The position numbers and the translations under genes are program-made. 64,000 bases of DNA from Perognathus longimembris pacificus (taxonomy: Eukaryota; Chordata; Mammalia; Rodentia; Heteromyidae), in NCBI RefSeq assembly GCF_023159225.1, contig NC_063188.1, positions 37,128,021 through 37,192,020 on the forward strand, read 5' to 3'. The notes beneath the pieces were generated by a model. It was not told the origin of the DNA, made no database searches, and saw only the letters and a list, made by a program, of their open reading frames with translations. Of the stretch, positions 12,135 to 23,522 are shown piece after piece. Each line of letters starts with the position of its first letter. Within the stretch, counting starts at the first letter, position 1.

Positions 12135-12255
12135 GGAAGGGGGGAGCATTTACTGAGCTCTTTCAAGGGTGCAAGTGCACTCGCACGGACATCCCATTTA
12201 TTCTTAGCATCCTTGTGAAGGAGCAATGTGCCCATTTAACAGAGGGGGGGGTGTA
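12135..12255 (+). repeat. MIR fragment
   Basis: GCATTTACTGAGCTCTTTCA...CCATTTATTCTTAGCATCCTTGTGAAGG...CCCATTTAACAGAGG follows the MIR core in sense orientation. Confidence 0.65.
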
Positions 12256-12439
12256 GGCACCTAGGCAGTATGATTAGAAAGTGCAGAGCTAAAAGCTCAA
12301 CACGCAGGTCATCATGTCTGACTTCAAAGGCTGATCCTTTTAAGCACTCCTCTCCACCACCAGATCAAGGGTTAGTGGAGAGAAGCCAACGTGATCGGAA
12401 TGAGAGGACCAACTTAGAGCTATATTCAACTAGCGAGCA

Positions 12440-12545
12440 GGGATTTCTGCTATCTGCATTTTACAGACAAGAAACGGAGCCACAAAGTTTAGGACATCTT
12501 GCACTATATCTTATAGCAAATTAGTAACAGCCTGATACACTGCCT
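12440..12545 (+). repeat. MIR fragment
   Basis: CTGCATTTTACAGACAAGAAACGGAGCCACAAAG...TTAGTAACAGCCTG matches the second half of the MIR core. Confidence 0.6.
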
Positions 12546-12799
12546 GGAAAACATTTTTATGTAGGTAATCTCAGACCATCCGAACAGCAGTCTTTATGCG
12601 ATGGTAGTGCTGGGGAGTGTTGGGTTGTGAAGAGACACTGGGAAGAGGGTGACGGAAGAGGATGGTACTTTTTAGGTACATTATGCAGGGGGAAAAAACA
12701 ACAACTGAGGCACTTTGCTTTCGCTTTTTTTTACGACTTTCACAGGGCAACAAGCTTCCTGTTGATAAAAGAACAAAGTAACGTTACTTCTTGGGGGAG

Positions 12800-12905
12800 G
12801 GGAATGGAGGTGTGGCTCAAGTGGTAAAGTGCCTGCCTTACAGGCTAGAGACCCTGCATTCGCACCTCCCGAACCTCAAAACACAAGTAAGCAAACAAAA
12901 CCCCA
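12800..12905 (+). repeat. ID element (monomer)
   Basis: GGTGTGGCTCAAGTGGTAAAG with the A-box pattern, TGCATTCGCACC in the B-box position, and an A-rich tail with CAAAA units. A single tRNA-like unit, unlike the dimeric IDL copies. Confidence 0.7.
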
Positions 12906-13329
12906 CAAAACAAAATTTTTTTGTATAGTGCTTTACGATTCTAAAGGAACTAAGAATCAGAGGAAAATGGCTCACCTAGAGTTAGAAGGTGAAGTCAAAA
13001 TTTGAAATGAGACATTGAATCCAAAACTTATGCTCTTATCCAAAGTGTTGGCACCAGCATAGCTGTTTGGGAAATATTGGTCCAAATGCACATTGCTGGG
13101 CTCCAGCTCTGGGGACTTGACTGACAAGGACTGGAGGTCAGAAGTGTGATTCAGATCTTAACTGATGCTATAGTTGATTCTGAGGTGTAAGGAGGTTTGT
13201 AGAGCACTATCATGCTGAAGGTCTTGAATCTGTCCACAATGTATCTGTCATGAAACTTAATTCTACAGCAGAGGCTTCTGCCTAGATTCTTCCTCAAACT
13301 GTATTTAGCCAATTTGAACTTTGTGCATT

Positions 13330-13522
13330 TTTCTACCAGTCTTGGGGCTTGAACTCAGGACCTGGGCACTGTCCCTGGCTTCTTTTTGCTCAAGGCTAGC
13401 ACTCTACCACTTGAGCCACAGTGCCACTTTTTTTTCTGTGTATGTGGTGCTGATGAATCGAACCCAGGGCTTCGTGCATGCTACACAAGCACTCTATCAC
13501 TAAGCCACGTTCCCAGTCCACT
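13330..13522 (-). repeat. IDL SINE, antisense
   Basis: From CTACCAGTCTTGGGGCTTG to CACGTTCCCAGTCC. TTTGTGCA.TTTTTCT recurs on both sides (about 13319 and 13522), a probable target-site duplication. Confidence 0.85.
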
Positions 13523-13529
13523 TTGTGCA

Positions 13530-14700
13530 ATTTTTCTGAAGATTTTTCAGATAGCTCTATGGCCCTCAAATAGTTAAGAACCACTGCTTTACAACCTTTC
13601 TTCCTAAGATCTTCCTCCTGAAACTCCTGCTTATGAGGAAGAAATGGGAGAAGTAGAACACTATTTGACCTGAGCCCCCACACCACAACTCTGCCACTGA
13701 TAGAGTTCTTTCATTTCCTGGCTCAAGGATAGGTTGCTAGGTTGCCCTTCTGTAAGCTCTTCAGGGGACTTCTACTTTGCTGGATTTGGCATCATAGGCT
13801 CCAGAGAAGGAGCAACTCCATGGAAACGGCATGCAGGGCTGTCCAGAGTGAATGGGCCATGAAGCAGGGGCTAAAAAACCTGCTCCATTTTCCCTGACTT
13901 CTGGTTCTTAGAGAGCAGGTATTACTTCCCTAATGTAGACTGTGGCTAGCAGGTGCCTGTGGGGTTTGTTCTTGTTTTCTGATACTTAGACACAAGTCCT
14001 TCAACTACTGTTAGATTCATCTTCAGCCTGCTGGGGTATGTTATCTCTCCTTTCTACCTTCTTATTTACAAGCCCAATATGGAAGATTCCTTGGCGTCAA
14101 CAGTGCAGATTTGAAGAGGATGCATCTTTCATCTCAGATTTGGGGCTTTCTTCTTGGAGGTGCAACAGTGGCGCCTTGGTATTAGAAGACACAGAGTTGG
14201 AGGCATTGAGAAGGCAGGTTGTTCACTCTGCAGTCAGGGGTGAGGCTGGCACTAACTGTTGGGTTTCCTTCAGATTCTTCCTTCTGCTCCTCAGCACCAT
14301 GCCACTGGACCCTGACTTCTCTCTTCCACCCACCCTTATTCCATGTTTTTATTGGCTTCCTCACCTAATTAGATATCTGCACTTGGGGATGGGCCCAAAC
14401 ATAGACCTCATAATTAAGAGAAAAGGACTTGGTTTAAAAAAAAGTGCAGGAGTTGAACCAGTAGAAGAAAGCAACTGTCTCTTAGAGCAGAGTTGGGAAA
14501 AATATGTGCAAATTTATAAGCTGGCTCCAAATAGATACAGGGCATTCCTTATCTCTGGCCTTCATGTGGGAGTATGCTCTAAATGATGCTTCTAAAGAGA
14601 CCACATTTTCCACGTTCAATAAATAAGCCTTTAAAGCCTGAAGGTTAGGAGATTAAGACTTCAGATGAAACAGTATTGGCTGCTTTTGGCTGCCTGCCTC
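13530..14700. other. Unassigned spacer
   Basis: Contains a 182-codon open frame (14038-14586) with no recognisable domain, poor codon structure and no splice or promoter context. I see no known gene. Confidence 0.4.
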
Positions 14701-14710
14701 TGCTGGGACA

Positions 14711-14885
14711 GGAATTTTCCATCTGTTATCTCATTTCAGCTTCCAAGCAACCCTTCCCAGACAGGCATTATGATCCCATTTTACAGGGTGACAAATTGAG
14801 TTTTAGGGAGGTTAAGTACTTTGTGTAGGGCCACAAAACTTGCAAGTGGAGCCACTAGGACTCTAGCCCAGGGACTGTCAAACGG
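14711..14885 (+). repeat. MIR element
   Basis: Well-preserved MIR core: CATTATGATCCCATTTTACAGG, GGAGGTTAAGTACTTTGTG, GGGCCACAAAACTTGCAAGTGG. An old pan-mammalian SINE. Confidence 0.85.
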
Positions 14886-15379
14886 CAGAGCCCATGAAAA
14901 CTCTTTTTCATTTTCCAAACAAACAACTTAAAATGTATTTTGCAAGGTTTGTAGTATAACTCAGTATTACAGCAGTTGTATATCATAGATAAGGCCTTGG
15001 GTTTGGTTTTCAACATTACAAAAGGAAGGGAAAGGAAGGGAGAGGAGGGGAAAAATCGTTCTGCAGATTACCTGTGCTTTAGATCAATTGTAGCCTTTGG
15101 ATTTGTTTAGTTGCAATCATATCCTAATTGCTATTTCATTTGTTAAGGTGCATTATACGATTTACCTCCAAAGTTTCTGTCTGTTCCCTACAACTTAATA
15201 CAGTGGAGCAAACAAATGTGGCCATCTTTCTATATAGTTTGCCTACCTCCGTTCACTGTGTATTGCCAGTTGTTGTCCCCCCCCAACATTCCTGCCACAG
15301 CACTCTTAAGCCTCCATCTCAGGCCTCCTCCACCTAGAATGTCTATCCCCACCCTTCCACCTAAAAGAGTCTTTTCATT

Positions 15380-15860
15380 GTATAAGGACAGTGTCAGCTA
15401 CCCTTCCTTAGAAAGTTTATTCATTAATAGTTACACACTAACTGTACATATTAATTGGATTGAGTATGTGTTCATATGTATGTACACCATGCATTGATCA
15501 TATTCATCTACCCTTTTGCTATAGTCTTCCTACTCTCCCTCTTCATTGCTATTCTACTATCAAGTAGACTTTTTAAAAATGTCCTTCCACATACAATGAA
15601 GAATGTACTGTATTTACCATTCCAAGCATGGCTCACTTCACATGACATACTGTTTTCCAGTTTCATATATTTTGCTTTAAAGTTCACTCTTCTTTGTGGC
15701 TGAACACTATTCCACTGTATCTTTATCCATTCATCAGTTAATAGGCCCCTGAGTTGATTCCAAAACTCAGTCATTGTAAATAGTGCTACCTGCAATAAGC
15801 TTGGGCGTGTAGGTATTTCTTTGGTATGCTTATTTAATTTCCTTTACATATATACCCAGA
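15380..15860 (-). mobile_element. Old L1 (L1M-like) 3' fragment
   Basis: Includes the antisense ORF2 end pattern TTTGTGGCTGAACACTATTCCACTGTAT...CATTCATCAGTTAATAGGC and CCTTTACATATATACCCAG. Diverged, 5'-truncated, non-coding. Confidence 0.7.
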
Positions 15861-15884
15861 TGTATGCTAGCTGTGCAATCTTTC

Positions 15885-16045
15885 TACCATTATTGTCAGG
15901 ATTACAAGTACACACCACCACATGCAGCTTCTCTTCATGCAGATGGTACCTCTGGGACTTGTCTGTCTGGCCTTGACACATGCTCTTCCTATTCTTAACC
16001 TGTCTAGTAGCTAGGATTACAGGTGTGAGTCTTTGATGCCCAGCT
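15885..16045 (-). repeat. Degraded B1-type SINE, antisense
   Basis: ATTGTCAGGATTACAAG and CTAGTAGCTAGGATTACAGGTGTGAG mark two B1-like ends; the rest is eroded. Confidence 0.5.
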
Positions 16046-16769
16046 ATTATTATTTGGGTTTATTTTTGAGGACCCTTCATACTAATTTCCATAGCAAATG
16101 TATTAATTTACATCACCACCAACAAAGTAGTGGGGTTCCTTTTCTACCAAATCTTTGCTAACACTGAGGTGTTTTTTTCATCCCAGGTAGAATAAATGTT
16201 CTTGTCTTTCTGCCTTAACCTTGGTTATTGCACCCTTTATTTTTGGCTTTATTGCTGAGCTGCGTCCTCCACCAAGCATTTGGGACCAAGTACAAGCACA
16301 GGGTCCTTTACATCTCTTGCTCCACTGTGATTTACCATAAGTATTTAGTAGCTGAACAATATTTGTGAGCTGACCAAATGTACAGACAAATGTGGGGCAG
16401 GATCTGGTATGGTCACCTGGAATACCTACCTGCTCTAGCCTGGCCAGGGCACTCTGGACTCCCCTAGGCTCATTTGACTGAGTGTAGGCATAGGAGGCTG
16501 ATCAGGGGAGGTTTAGGTGAAAACTTCTCAAGACCAACTGTAAGCCCTTTCCATACTCTGTAATTCATGCTAAGGGGCCAGATCCCCCAGGATGTTTATG
16601 CTGTGCCTTTGCATTTACAGAAGAAAGCTCTTCCCTCCTTTGCAGAGGAACACGGGGGCTTGTTATGGAATACCACTCTTATCTGGTGCAGGAGCATGTG
16701 ATTTGTGGAGAGGGATGGTGGAGTTGAGAAGAATGTGTTTTTTTGACACTTTGTATAAAGACAATCAAA

Positions 16770-16920
16770 TAATGCATTCTCAACTACTTTTTATCATTTT
16801 ATGTCATTAATCTTTGCAGCAACCTTTTGTGGTAGGTCTTATTCTCATTTTTTAGCTGAAAAATCCTAGACTGAATGAAACAGTGTCCTGCCCAAGGTCA
16901 CACAGGTAAGCAGATTTTCT
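16770..16920 (+). repeat. MIR element
   Basis: CATTAATCTTTGCAGCAACC...GGTAGGTCTTATTCTC...GCCCAAGGTCACACAGGTAAG. Clear MIR core. Confidence 0.85.
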
Positions 16921-17019
16921 ATATGCCACCAAAGCATCTTAGCAGAAAAATACATGAAAAAGTAGATTTCTTTCCTCCTATAAAAGGAAAAGAGTTCAAT
17001 TTGTGGTGAATTCTTTTTT

Positions 17020-17476
17020 TTTTTTGTCAGTCAGCTCAACTTCTGGGTTTCTGGTGGTTAATCAGAGATAAGTGAAAGGATATGTCCCAGCCATCCCAGT
17101 GGACCATGCAGAGATAGTCACAGACAGGAGAAGAAGGTCTATAAGGAGGTTTATTAGTGGGGCCATATCTCCCACAGGAGAGGGAACAACATGGCGCTGG
17201 CTTCTGCACCTTATCTAGGTGGTAGCTTCTCTGGGGCTAAAGAGGAAGTAGGTAGGTCTTAATGGTGAGTGTTAGTGGCCTGTTATTGTTCTAGGGCAGA
17301 GAGTTGAAGTATGGGTGGATCTGGGGGAATAATGGGAGGACCTGAAGACCTAAGGTGGGGGAAATGCTAACAGTTAAGTGTCACAGACATTTCTGCCTTG
17401 GCTGCCTTAGAACCATGATCCTCAGATCTCAAGCCTCCTGAGTAGTTTGGATTACAGGCATGAGCCACTATAGCAT
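17020..17476 (-). repeat. B1/ID SINE, antisense, split by an LTR
   Basis: The left part ends GGTGGTTAATCAGAGATAAG and the right part resumes TGTCACAGACATTTCTGCC, so the LTR at 17073-17372 interrupts one SINE. Confidence 0.75.
17073..17372 (-). mobile_element. Solo LTR inserted in a SINE
   Basis: 300 bp with TG...CA ends (TGAAAGG to GCTAACA on the plus strand). Flanks are GATAAG and GTTAAG (6 bp, one difference), a target-site duplication. On the minus strand AATAAA lies at 17155-17150, 77 bp before its 3' end, the same layout as the 7115-7415 LTR, so orientation is minus. No internal sequence. Confidence 0.75.
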
Positions 17477-17544
17477 GGTTATGAATTCTTTACAATGAAT
17501 ATATGATGGATAAGATATTTAAGGTAAGATATTTCTAAATTATT

Positions 17545-17752
17545 GTTCACCTTTTTTTTTTGCCAGTCCTGAGCTTGAACTCAGGGCTTGAGCACTATCC
17601 TTGGCTTCTTTTTGCTCAAGGCTAGCACTCTGCCAACTTGAGCCACAGCGTCACGTCTGGCCTTTTCTATATATGTGGTGCTGAGGAATTGAACCCAGGG
17701 ATTCATGTATATGAGGCAAATGCTCTACCACTAGGCCATGTGCCCAGTCCTA
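17545..17752 (-). repeat. IDL SINE, antisense
   Basis: Complete. Flank ATTGTTCACCTTT is repeated on both sides (17541 and 17753 onwards), a clear target-site duplication. Confidence 0.9.
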
Positions 17753-18526
17753 TTGTTCACCTTTAACCCTTTAAAATGGGCAGAAAGAACCACATGTAAA
17801 AAAGTAAAATTCCTCTATCAAGTATTGGTGTGAATTCACTCCCTAACCCCTGTGACACTACACAACTCTGGGGAAGCTTACAGAACATTTTGTCTTGTCT
17901 GCTCACATTATCACTAATATGGATGAGACCCCAAAATATAAACGCACTTCTAAAGATCATATAGAAATCTGATAACAGAACTGTTTCTTACAATACTGGT
18001 CTTCCATAATCTTAGCTTTTTTTTTCTGAATTATTCTGCCTCATGGAGTTTGTGAACACAGGTATACAAAAAGATAGGGAGGAAGTGGACATTACTGAAC
18101 TCTGAGATAGAAGAGGGTACAAACATTTATCTCACCACACACCCTTATTTAGGCACAGGTACGACTTGGAAAAGGCCTTGGATGGGAGAGCTGAGGAAAG
18201 CTGTGGTTTCCTGTGAATTAGCAGACCTGGGTGGAGCCAGGCCTGACAGGAGGAAGAAGCCCTATTTGCCCTGGAGGGGATGGAAGGAGCTTTCAGAGTT
18301 GCTGCAGAGGGATGCAGGCTGTGACAGTATTGAGCCTTTGCTTCTGGTCAGTATTCAGTTAAAGGGCCAGAGTCTAAGTCATGCACACAGCCTCCCCCAG
18401 CTCTCCTTTTAGCCTAGACAGTAAAGGAGGCTGAGGTTTAAGACCTCCATGGAATATGGCAATGGCAGGAAGGAGGTGATGATGAACAGAACACAGGAGG
18501 CTGAGCTTCTCCTCTCTGGAAGCTGA

Positions 18527-19124
18527 AGTTAAGGTTTCCATGCAATGCTCGTTAGGGGAAAGTAAGTGGGAGGGGAGGTGGTACTGGGCAGGCCACAGGA
18601 AACTGAGCCTCTCCATCTCCACTAAGGGACCAATGTGGCTCCGGGGAAAGAGAAAGTTTTAGGTGACATCGTGGGATAGGGATGGGACAGGACAAGAAGC
18701 CAGGGGAAAGCATTGCTGAGGAGGGCGATTCTGGAAGGAGAAGCACTCAGTCCAAGTCAGGCTGTGGAGGTGGCAGCCCAGAGAGGCTGCAGTGGGGTCT
18801 CAGCCTGCAATCTACTCTCCCCCACTGTGTGGGCCCTAGCTGCTAATGTAGAGCCCCAACCCTGTCCCCACCCCAGACCACAGAGCTCAAGGTGCTGTAT
18901 GAAACCTGTGCTGTACAATTCCCACCAGCCTTCCTGTTGCCGTCAGTGTAGATGTGAGACCTGCACTGAGCTTGCTCATCATGTCCTCTCCCCTTCCTCC
19001 TCTCTCCTACCCAGGCAGCTGGATGCTTCCTCTCCCTCACACAGTGCTCCCAGTGCTGCAAGCCTTGTCTCCTCAACCCAGGGAAGGAAGCACCAATGCC
19101 TCCAGGCAAAACTGCCTTGGGTCT
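18527..19124 (+). repeat. Duplicated segment, copy B (LTR-free)
   Basis: Partner of 7056-7956. At about 18590-18600 the sequence passes directly from GTACTGGGCAG to GCCACAGG, the uninterrupted target of the LTR in copy A. Homology ends near 19124, after which a pyrimidine-rich stretch follows. Weaker similarity extends left to about 18160. Confidence 0.75.
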
Positions 19125-19539
19125 CCACTAAGCCTCCTTTCTTTTCTTCTTTCCTTTTCCCTCCCTTCATTCTTCACTTCTTCCTTTCTGCTATGTTGCC
19201 TAGACTGTTCTGGAGCTCCTGGGATCAAAGGAATCTCTTTCTTCAACCTCCTGAGTAGCTGAGACTTAGAGGTTTGTGCCACTATGTCCAGCTCTCATTT
19301 CTCTTTGATCTCAAAAGTTCCTTCATGTGTCCTGACTCCCAAGTTGATTTTTATGCTTTGCCATTTGCTCCCTACATTTTTTGGTATAGGGAACAATAGC
19401 TTGTAGTCCTTACACTGCCTTTTCCCTACAGTACTGAGACTCAGAACATAGGGTAATGTTTCCTTCCAAGAGATAAGTTGTTTTGTCTTTGAATGATGTA
19501 TTTATTTATTTATTTACTTATTTATTTTTTATTTATTAT

Positions 19540-19800
19540 TTTGGTGCCCATCCTGGGGCTTAAACTCTGGGCTTCGGTGCTGTCCATGAGGGTTTTTTTT
19601 TTTGTTTTTTTTTTTTGCTTTTTTCGTCAAGGCTAGTGCTCTACTACTTCATCCACAGATCCACTTCTGGCTCTTTTTTTTGGTGGTTGAAGATAAGAGT
19701 TTCCCAACTTTCCTGTCACTTCAAACCCTGATTCTGATATCTCAGCCTCCTGAGTAGCTAGGAGTATAGGCTTGACCCATCACTGGCACTCAGCTTGAAG
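19540..19800 (-). repeat. B1-head/ID-tail SINE, antisense, with T-run expansion
   Basis: The middle contains two long T runs (19590-19622) expanding the tail; the end is CACTGGCACTCAGCTTG. Preceded by a TTTA repeat (19498-19540). Confidence 0.8.
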
Positions 19801-19924
19801 ACATTTTGGACTGTCATATTGGGTAGATCTGCACTGATGCTATGAATAAGTAGTAAGCAGAATGAGACTTGGACCTAAACATGTTACAGTGAACAAGACA
19901 GGTGCTAATAATAAAGCACATGTT

Positions 19925-19995
19925 GCTCAGCAGGACACTAGCGTCGCACAATTGTATTCCTAGCTATTTAGGAGGCTGAGGCTATGAGGATCCTT
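19925..19995 (+). repeat. Truncated B1-like head
   Basis: GACACTAGCGTCGCACAATTGTATTCCTAGCTATTTAGGAGGCTGAGG, cut off where the next SINE begins. Confidence 0.6.
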
Positions 19996-20195
19996 TGTTT
20001 TTTTGCCAGTCCTGGGGCTTGGACTCAGGACCTGAGCACTGTCCCTGGCTTCTTTTTGTTCAAGGCTAGCACTCTACCACTTGAATCACAGCATCACTTT
20101 CGGCTTTTTCTATCTATGTGGTGCTGAGGAATCGAACCCAGGGCTTCAGGTATGGGAGGCAAGTACTCTACCACTAGGCCATATTCCCAGACCCT
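19996..20195 (-). repeat. IDL SINE, antisense
   Basis: Complete antisense copy ending CATATTCCCAGACC. Confidence 0.9.
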
Positions 20196-20454
20196 CCAAA
20201 ACAACTTTTATTGGTGCAAAAAAAAACTGAAGTCAGACTTCACCCATGCTAGGCAAGAGTTCAGCCACTGAGCCATAGCCCAAGAACTCACCAAAAGTTA
20301 TTTCTGAAGGTGCCCAAAAACTGTAGTGCAAAACTTTAATGGTTGGTAAAAAATTTGGAGAGGAGAATCTCCTCACTTTTTTCAGTAGATTCCTGCTCAA
20401 ATTATAGCTGTCTCGTGGCAAGACCCCATCTATTTCCCATCTATTTCCTTCTCT

Positions 20455-20730
20455 TTCTCCTCCTCCTTCTTTTCTTCCTCCTCCTCCTCCTCCTTCTTAT
20501 TTTTTGCTAGTCCTGGGGCTTGCAATCATAGCATGGGCACTGCCCCTGAGCTTCTTTTGCCCAAGGCTAGCGCTCTACCACTTGAGCCACAGCACCACTT
20601 CCAGCCTTTTCTGAGTAGTTTATTGGGGATAAGACTCTCAGAGACTTTCCTGCCCAGTGTGGCTTTGAACCGTGATCCTAACGCCTCAGCCTTCTGAGTA
20701 GCTAAGATTACAGGTGCAAGCCATCAGCAA
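20455..20730 (-). repeat. (TCC)n tract plus composite SINE, antisense
   Basis: A pyrimidine-rich TCC/TTC repeat (20445-20500) leads into an antisense composite SINE ending AGATTACAGGTGCAAGCC. Confidence 0.8.
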
Positions 20731-20945
20731 CTTGAAATGCTTTTTGGGATGTGTGATATTAGGGTTTGAACTCAAGGTGCTCTTACTGTTGTGCCATGCC
20801 TCCAGCTCTGATCTGTGCTTATTTTGTGGGTAAGGTCTCTCTTCCTGCCCGAGTACACATCTATCCACTTATGTTACACTTCTTGGAAGCTAGAATAGCA
20901 GCCAAGGGCCACCTTGTCAAACATGTGTTAAGAAGGATCCTCATA

Positions 20946-21148
20946 TGGGGCTGAGAATATGGCCTAGTGGCAAGAGTGCTTGCCTCGTATTCATGAAGCC
21001 CTAGGTTCGATTCCTCAGCACCACATATATAGAAAAGGCCAGAAGTGGCACTGTGGCTCAAGTGGCAGTGAGCTAGCCTTGAGTAAAAAGAAGCCAGGGA
21101 CAGTGCTCAGGCCCTGAGTTCAAGCCCCAGGACTGGTTAAAAAAAATA
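20946..21148 (+). repeat. IDL SINE
   Basis: Complete sense copy with an A6 tail followed by TACAAATAAACAAA. Confidence 0.9.
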
Positions 21149-21549
21149 CAAATAAACAAAAGTTGTTTTGGACAAGCAGCAAGGTGACATTGATCAATAT
21201 GCACTGTATTCACAAACTGACATGTTCACTTGAAACCCCTTTGAAACTACCTACAGATAATTAAAACAAAAGGTGTTTTTTTTGAAACATCATAACAAAC
21301 TACAACTTTAGAAGTTCCTAAGATGCCAAGTTTTCTGTAGTGAAAAGTTGAGTACAGTGGGTTTTGGAGCCGTCCCTCCACAGTCTCATGTTTTTTGCAT
21401 AACAAAATTTGTTGTATTAGCAAAATACTGTATAGATGACTTTTAAGAAAAATTGCCTTTATTTTCATTTGAGGTTGATGAATTTCTTTTTTTTAAAGAA
21501 CAGTATTGGGGTTTGAATTGCTAGTGGTCAATCATTTGAGCCACTCCTG

Positions 21550-21765
21550 TTGTCTCTTTTTTTTTTTTTTTTTGGCCAGTCCTGGGCCTTGGACTGGGCC
21601 TGATCACCGTCCCTGGCTTCTTCCCACTCAAGGCTAGCACTCTGCCACCTGAGCCACAGCGCCCCTTCTGGCCGTTTTCCATATATGTGGTGCTGGGGAA
21701 TGGAACCTAGAGCTTCATGTGTAGGAGGCAAGTGCTCTTGCCACTAGGCCATATTCCCAGCCCCA
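21550..21765 (-). repeat. IDL SINE, antisense
   Basis: Long T run (about 18) at the start and a well-preserved body, so probably a younger copy. Confidence 0.9.
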
Positions 21766-22139
21766 TGTCTTTTTTTTTAATTGGTTATTTTTTAGAAAAG
21801 GCCTATTTGATGCCCAGCCACTTTGGATCTCCTACGATTTGTGTTTCCCCATGTAGCTGGGATGGCAGGTACATAAAGCCAGGGCCAGCCATTGGTAAAG
21901 ATAGAATCTCCTTAACTTTTTGCCCAGGTTATCTTCAAATCATGATCATCTAGATTTCCACCTCCCTAGTAGCTAGGACTACAGGCTTGAGGGACCTTGC
22001 CCAGCTAGTTTCATGAATCCTTAATCTCTTATGATGCACAGAAACTAGCCAAAGGGTTATGTCCTTAGACTGAGTTTCATAGGGCTCTGTTTCTAACCAA
22101 GCAGTGAAAATGCTTGCCAACAGGTTGACATGGACAGTG

Positions 22140-22202
22140 TAACTTATTTTTTTTTCCCCTCCTCTTACCAGTTTCTCCCATCTGCATCCAGTTTCCTTCA
22201 GC
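22140..22202 (+). other. SLC25A53: SLC25A53 5'UTR and 3' splice site
   Basis: A strong pyrimidine tract (TTTTTTTTTCCCCTCCTC) followed by TTACCAG ends near 22171; a second pyrimidine-CAG lies at 22200. Either is a plausible acceptor just before the ATG at 22203, consistent with this gene having non-coding 5' exons and an intronless coding region. Confidence 0.6.
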
Positions 22203-23123
22203 ATGGGAGAGCAGAACCACTCTGCCGGGAAGGAGCTTCAGCACTGGACACAAGCAGAAGTTCCAGGAAAGAAAAGCTGGCCCTCCCAGGCCTACACCCT
22301 TGGAGCCATTTCCAACTTCATGTCTACATTTCTGACCTTCCCTATCTATAAGGTTGTGTTCCGGCAGCAGATCCATGCGATGGCTGTGTCAGAGGCTATG
22401 AAGCAACTTTGGCATGAAGGTCCTCAGTACTTCTACAGGGGGATCTATCCCCCTCTTCTCTCCAAGACATTGCAAGGGACTCTCCTGTTTGGGACATATG
22501 ACAGCTTGCTGTGCTTTCTCTCCCCCGTGGGGCCACATCCCTTGGGACACCGCTGGGCTGCAGGGCTCATGTCTGGTGTGGTGGAAGCTGTGGCACTGAG
22601 CCCCTTTGAAAGAGTACAAAATGTGCTCCAGGATGGCCGGAAGCAAGCTCGCTTTCCCAGCACCGTCAGCATTCTCAAGGAATTCAACTCCTATGGGCTG
22701 TGGGGGCGACTGTCTCTGGGCTATTATCGTGGTTTCTGGCCTGTTCTTGTCAGAAACAGCCTGGGGAGTGCTCTGTATTTCTCTTTCAAGGATCCCATCC
22801 AGGAGGGCTTGGCACAGCAAGGCCTGCCCCATTGGGTTCCTGCCTTGGTATCTGGTAGTGTCAATGGGACAATCACCTGCCTCGTTCTGTATCCTCTCAT
22901 TGTTCTGGTTGCCAACATGCAGTCCCATATTGGCTGGCAGAGAATGCCAAGTTTGTGGGCCTCTGCCCGGGATTTGTGGGACACTCGGGGCCGAAAGGTA
23001 CTCTTGATCTACCGAGGGGGCTCCCTGGTTATTCTCAGGTCCAGTGTGACCTGGGGGCTCACTACTGCTATCCATGACTTCCTACAAAGGAAGTCTCATT
23101 CCAAGAAAGAGGTGAAAGGCTGA
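22203..23123 (+). CDS. SLC25A53: SLC25A53, mitochondrial carrier family protein
   Basis: 306 codons, full length for the family (about 307). MGEQNHS...GKELQHW at the N-terminus matches known SLC25A53. The three-repeat carrier layout is visible, each repeat with a Pro in the odd helix (P47 in TFPIYKVVFRQQ, P134 in LSPFERVQNVLQ, P231 in LYPLIVLVANMQ). The usual Px[DE]xx[KR] signature is degenerate: only repeat 2 keeps the acidic residue (E136) and none keeps the full motif, as known for the SLC25A51/52/53 branch. Expected in the mitochondrial inner membrane; substrate unknown (relative SLC25A51 carries NAD). The open frame has no lesions, so it is likely functional. Divergently oriented from ZCCHC18, as in human. 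Confidence 0.95.
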   Translation: MGEQNHSAGKELQHWTQAEVPGKKSWPSQAYTLGAISNFMSTFLTFPIYKVVFRQQIHAMAVSEAMKQLWHEGPQYFYRGIYPPLLSKTLQGTLLFGTYDSLLCFLSPVGPHPLGHRWAAGLMSGVVEAVALSPFERVQNVLQDGRKQARFPSTVSILKEFNSYGLWGRLSLGYYRGFWPVLVRNSLGSALYFSFKDPIQEGLAQQGLPHWVPALVSGSVNGTITCLVLYPLIVLVANMQSHIGWQRMPSLWASARDLWDTRGRKVLLIYRGGSLVILRSSVTWGLTTAIHDFLQRKSHSKKEVKG

Positions 23124-23516
23124 CTAACTGCAGGAAATGTGACCATGGCATCTTTGCTCTAGATCTTGTCTGGTTGGTTCTATATAGCTTATTTCTTTGG
23201 CTTGATAATCTAATGCAATCATTTTTAGTATCTGTAAAACGTCATCACCTGGGAGAAGTTCCCAACGACTAGCCTGTTAAGCACAGATTAAGTCCAACAG
23301 GATCCCCTGGGAACCCTAGTCTACCCACAACTTCAGTAGCCTCACAGGCAAAAGGCCTGTGAATAAGTTGTAATTCAGATTCAATATAATTCCTGCCAGG
23401 AATTCCTTACTACAAGGAAACTTTAAAAAAAAAAAAAAGATGATCTCATACTGTCATTGTGTGGTTGGGATTCCTCCAGATGACCTCCAGACCAAAGTGA
23501 GTAGAACTCCAACTGC

Positions 23517-23522
23517 AATAAA
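23517..23522 (+). terminator. SLC25A53: Candidate SLC25A53 poly(A) signal
   Basis: AATAAA about 394 bases after the stop codon. It is the first canonical signal downstream on this strand, and no repeat intervenes except an A-rich run at 23426. Confidence 0.55.

Noticed and set aside
12800..12905. tRNA gene
   Set aside because: The A-box/B-box-like pattern belongs to an ID SINE with an A-rich tail; no full cloverleaf or anticodon stem is evident. The same applies to the many IDL copies.
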